Assembly: GCF_003026285.1 (NCBI RefSeq)
Contig: NZ_PYOD01000001.1
Coordinates: 868,001 to 932,000 of the forward strand
From: Photobacterium profundum
GTDB taxonomy: Bacteria > Pseudomonadota > Gammaproteobacteria > Enterobacterales > Vibrionaceae
DNA length: 64,000 bases
Direction of reading: 5' to 3'
In this document: positions 60,151 through 64,000 of the stretch, piece by piece
Position numbering within the stretch: position 1 is the stretch's first letter
Layout of the letters: each line of letters begins with the position of its first letter
Notes under the pieces: generated by a model
What the model saw: the letters and a program-made list of their open reading frames with translations, nothing else
Databases searched by the model: none
What the model was told of the DNA's origin: nothing
Made by a program: the position numbers and the translations under genes

Positions 60151-60280
60151 ATTAAGCTAAGACAGCGAACTGTTGGGTAGTTTATACTCCTAGATTAGCA
60201 AGCTAATGTAGCTCACGTTAAACTAACTTTCAGTTACAACGTTATTAAATAATTATTATATCGATAATCGGGGTGAAAAA

Positions 60281-60538
60281 ATGTATCAGAAACAAGTTGA
60301 GATCACTGCAGAAAACGGCCTACACACTCGTCCAGCAGCTCAGTTCGTAAAAGAAGCAAAAGCATTTGACGCAGACATTACTGTTACTTCTAACGGTAAA
60401 AGCGCTAGCGCAAAGAGCCTATTCAAACTACAAACTCTAGGTCTTGTTAAAGGTACACTAGTAACTATCTCTGCAGAAGGCGCTCAGGCTCAAGCTGCTG
60501 TAGATCACCTAGTTGCTCTAATGGACACACTACACTAA
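60281..60538 (+). CDS. ptsH: HPr, phosphocarrier protein of the PTS
   Basis: The 85-residue protein has phospho-acceptor His15 in [17 protein letters not shown] and the regulatory-site segment [13 protein letters not shown] around Ser46. It accepts phosphate from enzyme I and passes it to sugar-specific enzymes II. GGGGTG precedes the ATG. It is the first gene of ptsH-ptsI-crr. Confidence 0.98.
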   Translation: MYQKQVEITAENGLHTRPAAQFVKEAKAFDADITVTSNGKSASAKSLFKLQTLGLVKGTLVTISAEGAQAQAAVDHLVALMDTLH

Positions 60539-60591
60539 TACGTAGTTTGTTTATTACTTCCCCTAGTTTTTAGTTAATGTAAGGTAAGGCT

Positions 60592-62319
60592 ATGATTTCA
60601 GGTATCCTGGCATCTCCGGGTATTGCTTTTGGTAAAGCACTACTATTGCAAGAAGAAGAGATTGTTCTTAGCAAAACTCCAATCTCAGCAGATCAGATCG
60701 ACAACGAAATTCAGTGTTTTTTCGATGCGCGAAAGAAATCTGCAGAGCAACTAGAAGTAATCAAAGAAAAAGCACGTATCACCTTCGGTGAAGAGAAGGA
60801 AGCGATCTTTGAAGGTCACATCATGTTGCTTGAAGATGAAGAGCTTGAAGAGGAAATCATAGCTTTCATTAAAGATAATAAAGCGACAGCTGCTCTTGCT
60901 ATTCATTCAATTATTGAAGAACAAGCAATGACGCTAGAGTCATTAGATGACGAATACTTGAAAGAACGTGCTACTGATATCCGCGATATCTGCAACCGTT
61001 TTGTTAAAAATGCACTTGGCATTAGTATCGTTAATCTTAGTGCTATCAGCGAAGAAGTGATTTTGGTTGCTAACGACCTTACACCTTCTGAAACAGCACA
61101 AATCAACCTAGATTACGTACTTGGCTTCATTACTGATATTGGTGGTCGTACATCACACACCTCTATCATGGCTCGTTCTCTAGAGTTACCTGCTATCGTT
61201 GGTACCAATGATATTACAACTCGTGTTCAAAACGGTGACATGCTGGTTCTTGATGCAATCAATAACCAAGTCGTGGTTAACCCAACTGAAGGCGAGCTAG
61301 CTAAATTCAAAGCTATCCGTGACAAGCACCAAGCTGAAGTTGAAGAACTTGCGAAGCTGAAAGATCTTCCTGCAATTACCCTTGATGGTAAGCAAGTAGA
61401 AGTCTGCGGTAACATAGGTACTGTTAAAGATTGTGACGGTATCAACCGTAACGGCGGTGAAGGTGTTGGTCTGTACCGTACAGAATTCCTATTTATGGAT
61501 CGTGACGCACTGCCAACAGAAGAAGAACAGTACAAAGCTTACAAAGATGTTGCAGAAGCAATGCACGGCGAAACCGTCATTATCCGTACAATGGATATTG
61601 GTGGCGACAAAGATCTTCCTTACTTAGATCTTCCTAAAGAAATGAACCCGTTCTTAGGCTGGCGTGCAATTCGCATCAGCCTAGATCGTCGTGAAATTCT
61701 TCGTGATCAACTACGTGGTATTCTACGAGCTTCAGCGCATGGCAAGATTCGTATCATGTTCCCGATGATTATCTCTGTTGAAGAAATCCGTGAACTGAAA
61801 GCGGCGATTGAAGAATACAAAGCTGAATTACGCACTGAAGGTTTAGCTTTTGACGAGCAAATCGAAATCGGTGTAATGGTTGAGACGCCAGCTGCAGCAG
61901 CTATCGCACACCACCTTGCTAAAGAAGTATCATTTTTTAGCATTGGTACAAACGACTTAACCCAGTATACTCTTGCAGTTGACCGCGGAAATGAGCTTAT
62001 TTCTCATCTATATAACCCGCTATCTCCAGCAGTACTGTTAGTGATCAAGCAAGTTATCGATGCTTCTCACAAAGAAGGTAAGTGGACTGGTATGTGTGGC
62101 GAGTTAGCTGGTGACGAACGTGCTACCCTATTACTATTAGGTATGGGTCTGGACGAGTTCAGCATGAGCGGAATTTCAATTCCACGTATTAAAAAAGTTA
62201 TCCGTAACGCTAACTTTGCTGATGTTAAAGCTATGGCCGAGCAAGCACTTGCTATGCCAACAGCAGCTGAAATCGAAGCACACGTAGAAAAATTCATCGC
62301 AGAAAAAACTATCTGCTAA
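60592..62319 (+). CDS. ptsI: Enzyme I of the phosphotransferase system
   Basis: The 575-residue product has the HPr-binding N-terminal domain, the phosphohistidine segment [18 protein letters not shown] near residue 190, and the PEP-binding TIM-barrel domain with [20 protein letters not shown] and [18 protein letters not shown]. It autophosphorylates from PEP and charges HPr. It lies 53 bp after ptsH. Confidence 0.98.
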   Translation: MISGILASPGIAFGKALLLQEEEIVLSKTPISADQIDNEIQCFFDARKKSAEQLEVIKEKARITFGEEKEAIFEGHIMLLEDEELEEEIIAFIKDNKATAALAIHSIIEEQAMTLESLDDEYLKERATDIRDICNRFVKNALGISIVNLSAISEEVILVANDLTPSETAQINLDYVLGFITDIGGRTSHTSIMARSLELPAIVGTNDITTRVQNGDMLVLDAINNQVVVNPTEGELAKFKAIRDKHQAEVEELAKLKDLPAITLDGKQVEVCGNIGTVKDCDGINRNGGEGVGLYRTEFLFMDRDALPTEEEQYKAYKDVAEAMHGETVIIRTMDIGGDKDLPYLDLPKEMNPFLGWRAIRISLDRREILRDQLRGILRASAHGKIRIMFPMIISVEEIRELKAAIEEYKAELRTEGLAFDEQIEIGVMVETPAAAAIAHHLAKEVSFFSIGTNDLTQYTLAVDRGNELISHLYNPLSPAVLLVIKQVIDASHKEGKWTGMCGELAGDERATLLLLGMGLDEFSMSGISIPRIKKVIRNANFADVKAMAEQALAMPTAAEIEAHVEKFIAEKTIC

Positions 62320-62359
62320 TATAGCTTCAGATAGAATAATAACGCTTAGGAGCAATGAC

Positions 62360-62869
62360 ATGGGTTTGTTTGACAAGTTAAAGAAGCTGGTTTCTGACGA
62401 CAGCAGCGAAGCTGGTGCTATTGAAATCATCGCACCAATTTCTGGCGAAATCGTAAACATCGAAGATGTGCCAGATGTTGTTTTTGCAGAAAAAATTGTT
62501 GGTGACGGTATTGCTATCAAGCCTTCTGGCAACAAAATGGTTGCACCTGTAAACGGTACAATTGGCAAAATTTTTGAAACTAACCACGCTTTCTCTATCG
62601 AGTCTGACGATGGTATTGAGCTTTTCGTTCACTTTGGCATCGACACTGTTGAGCTTAAAGGTGAAGGCTTTACTCGTATCGCAGAAGAAGGTCAAACTGT
62701 TAAAGTTGGCGACACTGTAATCGAATTCGATCTTGCACTTCTTGAAGAGAAAGCTAAGTCAACTCTGACTCCAGTTGTTATCTCTAACATGGACGAGATC
62801 AAAGAGCTAAACAAACTTTCTGGCGCTGTAACTGTGGGTGAAACTCCAGTACTACGCATCAAAAAGTAA
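62360..62869 (+). CDS. crr: Enzyme IIA-glucose (Crr)
   Basis: The 169-residue protein has the active-site pair His76 (ETNHAFSI) and His91 ([12 protein letters not shown]), and the usual amphipathic N-terminus ([11 protein letters not shown]). It phosphorylates glucose permease and, depending on its phosphorylation state, controls adenylate cyclase and inducer exclusion. Last gene of the pts operon, 40 bp after ptsI, with a terminator behind it. Confidence 0.98.
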   Translation: MGLFDKLKKLVSDDSSEAGAIEIIAPISGEIVNIEDVPDVVFAEKIVGDGIAIKPSGNKMVAPVNGTIGKIFETNHAFSIESDDGIELFVHFGIDTVELKGEGFTRIAEEGQTVKVGDTVIEFDLALLEEKAKSTLTPVVISNMDEIKELNKLSGAVTVGETPVLRIKK

Positions 62870-62884
62870 GATTGTTTGACGCTT

Positions 62885-62914
62885 AAAAAACGCTGCCTTC
62901 GGGTGGCGTTTTTT
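62885..62914 (+). terminator. Intrinsic terminator after ptsHI-crr
   Basis: AAAAAACGC/GCGTTTTTT with further GCC/GGT-type pairs capped by TTCG, then T residues, 15 bp after the crr stop. Confidence 0.92.
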
Positions 62915-62926
62915 GTTTGTGGAAAT

Positions 62927-62955
62927 AAAAAAAGCGAGAAGTCTTCACCTCTCGC
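62927..62955 (-). terminator. Intrinsic terminator after the DyP peroxidase gene
   Basis: On the minus strand GCGAGAGGT/ACTTCTCGC (one mismatch) encloses GAAG and is followed by seven T residues. It lies 70 bp after the stop; a nearer AATAACG/CGTTATT hairpin (about 62999-63015) may also contribute. Confidence 0.82.
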
Positions 62956-63026
62956 CGATACCTATTCATGTACTTCTCTTATTAAAAAATCATGAGAAAT
63001 AACGCATCGTTATTTTTTTTCCCGCT

Positions 63027-63923
63027 TTATAAGCTATCTAACATCTCAACTGATGGTGCAAAGAAGTAAGCGCCTGTTACCGCTTTAGTAAAACGCAACA
63101 TCTGATCTGACTTACCGTCAGATTCACCGTACATACTCTCTAACATCACATTGAAGTTATGTTGGCCAGAACAATAGGCAATGAAAAGTAAACCATGCTC
63201 ACCTGTTACAGAGCCATATGGCAGGCTATGACGAACAATTTTTAACCCTTTACCTTCTTCTTTAATATCAACACGGCCAACATGTGACGCTGCTGGTACA
63301 TCATCAAGTTCAATCGAATCAGGTTTAGTACGGCCAATCACTTTTTCTTGCGCTTGAATACTTAAGCGATTCCATGCAGGAAGGTTATGGATGAAACGCT
63401 GAACCATAACAAAGCTACCACCTGCAAACTCACCTTCTTTAATTAAGGCAACATCACTTCGCGCTTCAATTGTTTTTGGATTCTCAGTACCATCAACAAA
63501 TTCCGTCATATCACGTGAATCTAGATATTTGAAACCATACGTTTCATCCAGTACTTCTATCTCTTTTGCCATAGGTTCAATAAAACGACGAAGCAGATAA
63601 AAATTCAAATCATGACGGCTAGAGTTAACATGCAAAAGAACATCACCACCCGTTGCAGGTGCAGTAATATCCCCTTTGCCTAATTCACGAAAATCAGAAA
63701 ATTCAGCAGGGCAACCTTTTTCTAGCGACGTCCAAAACGATTGGCCAAAAGCAATGCTCGCACGAAGTTCGGCACCCGGTTGTTGTTCATTTAATACCGC
63801 TAGGGTTTGATGCAACGATTTACATTGCTCAATAACCGTATCTTTATTTCCTACAACTTTCATAACAACATAAAGGGAAAAAGGGCCAGCGTCTGGCAAG
63901 ATTGCAGGTTGTGAGGTAGCCAT
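63027..63923 (-). CDS. yfeX: DyP-type haem peroxidase, YfeX-like
   Basis: The 298-residue product matches the YfeX layout: ASIAFGQSFW early, the DyP catalytic segment FVDGTENP with Asp144, the proximal haem-ligand candidate His214 in ASHVGRVD, and GKGLKIVRHSLPYGS. Residue 141 is Glu where the GxxDG motif of E. coli YfeX has Gly. No signal peptide, so cytoplasmic. These enzymes oxidise porphyrins and other substrates with peroxide; the physiological substrate is unsettled. The upstream 77 bp to the window edge shows no other feature. Confidence 0.93.
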   Translation of the reverse strand: MATSQPAILPDAGPFSLYVVMKVVGNKDTVIEQCKSLHQTLAVLNEQQPGAELRASIAFGQSFWTSLEKGCPAEFSDFRELGKGDITAPATGGDVLLHVNSSRHDLNFYLLRRFIEPMAKEIEVLDETYGFKYLDSRDMTEFVDGTENPKTIEARSDVALIKEGEFAGGSFVMVQRFIHNLPAWNRLSIQAQEKVIGRTKPDSIELDDVPAASHVGRVDIKEEGKGLKIVRHSLPYGSVTGEHGLLFIAYCSGQHNFNVMLESMYGESDGKSDQMLRFTKAVTGAYFFAPSVEMLDSL

Positions 63924-64000
63924 TAAGTTCTCCTAAATACAAAGTATGACGAATCTAATTAATCAACTAGCGATTATAACTCGATTTAACCATTCTGCGT

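Larger units (their letters stand above)
59963..60280. other. cysK-ptsH intergenic region
   Basis: These 318 bp contain a GATCACATT/AATGTGATC hairpin right after cysK, the cysK terminator, a 9-bp inverted repeat at 60117-60150, and a tentative AAGACA-N18-TATACT promoter (60159-60188) for ptsHI-crr. No gene. Confidence 0.6.

Overview
The window looks like chromosomal DNA from a marine gammaproteobacterium of the Vibrionaceae, most likely Photobacterium. This is inferred from gene content: a FlrA/FlrB/FlrC-controlled polar flagellum, FlaI, the FlgO/FlgP/FlgT H-ring proteins, a chitoporin-like OprD-family channel, several marine-type porins, and vibrio-like zipA-ligA and ptsHI-crr blocks. Base composition is moderately AT-rich and even throughout. 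Apart from one short MITE-like repeat I see no sign of an acquired island.

About 44.7 kb (1-44720) is one uninterrupted polar flagellar and chemotaxis locus, nearly all on the minus strand. Reading along that strand from its upstream end: flgT (plus strand) and flgOP diverge; flgA-flgM-flgN (plus strand) diverge from cheV-cheR; then flgBCDE, flgFGHIJ, flgKL, two flagellin genes, flaG-fliD-flaI-fliS, flrA, flrBC, fliEFGHIJ, fliKLMNOPQR-flhB, flhA and flhF, which runs off the left edge. The promoter wiring can be read from the DNA. There are good sigma-54 (-24/-12) boxes before flhA, fliK, fliE, flrB, the first flagellin gene, flgK, flgF and flgB, a plausible one before flgT, and sigma-28 boxes before the second flagellin gene, flgM and flgO. 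This fits the known hierarchy: FlrA acts on flrBC, FlrC with sigma-54 on the hook-basal-body genes and main flagellin, and FliA with FlgM on late genes. Some of these promoters also correct start codons (flrB, flgB).

From 44.7 to 54.3 kb lies an envelope and housekeeping region: tRNA-Arg(CCT), a small outer-membrane beta-barrel protein, a trimeric porin, tRNA-Ala(GGC), a 58-residue exported protein, gltX, a DUF2057 protein, a second porin, a 66-residue exported peptide, and an OprD/ChiP-type porin. The second porin and the ChiP-like porin belong to different protein families. Their mRNA leaders nevertheless share a hairpin whose loop and flanks are conserved, while the stems differ in sequence and stay complementary. 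This is the most interesting unexplained signal in the window.

From 54.3 kb to the end are ligA and zipA (minus strand), with 14 perfect hexanucleotide units encoding a Pro-Glu linker in zipA; cysZ and cysK (plus); the phosphotransferase operon ptsH-ptsI-crr (plus); and a YfeX-like DyP-type haem peroxidase (minus). Most transcription units end in recognisable intrinsic terminators.
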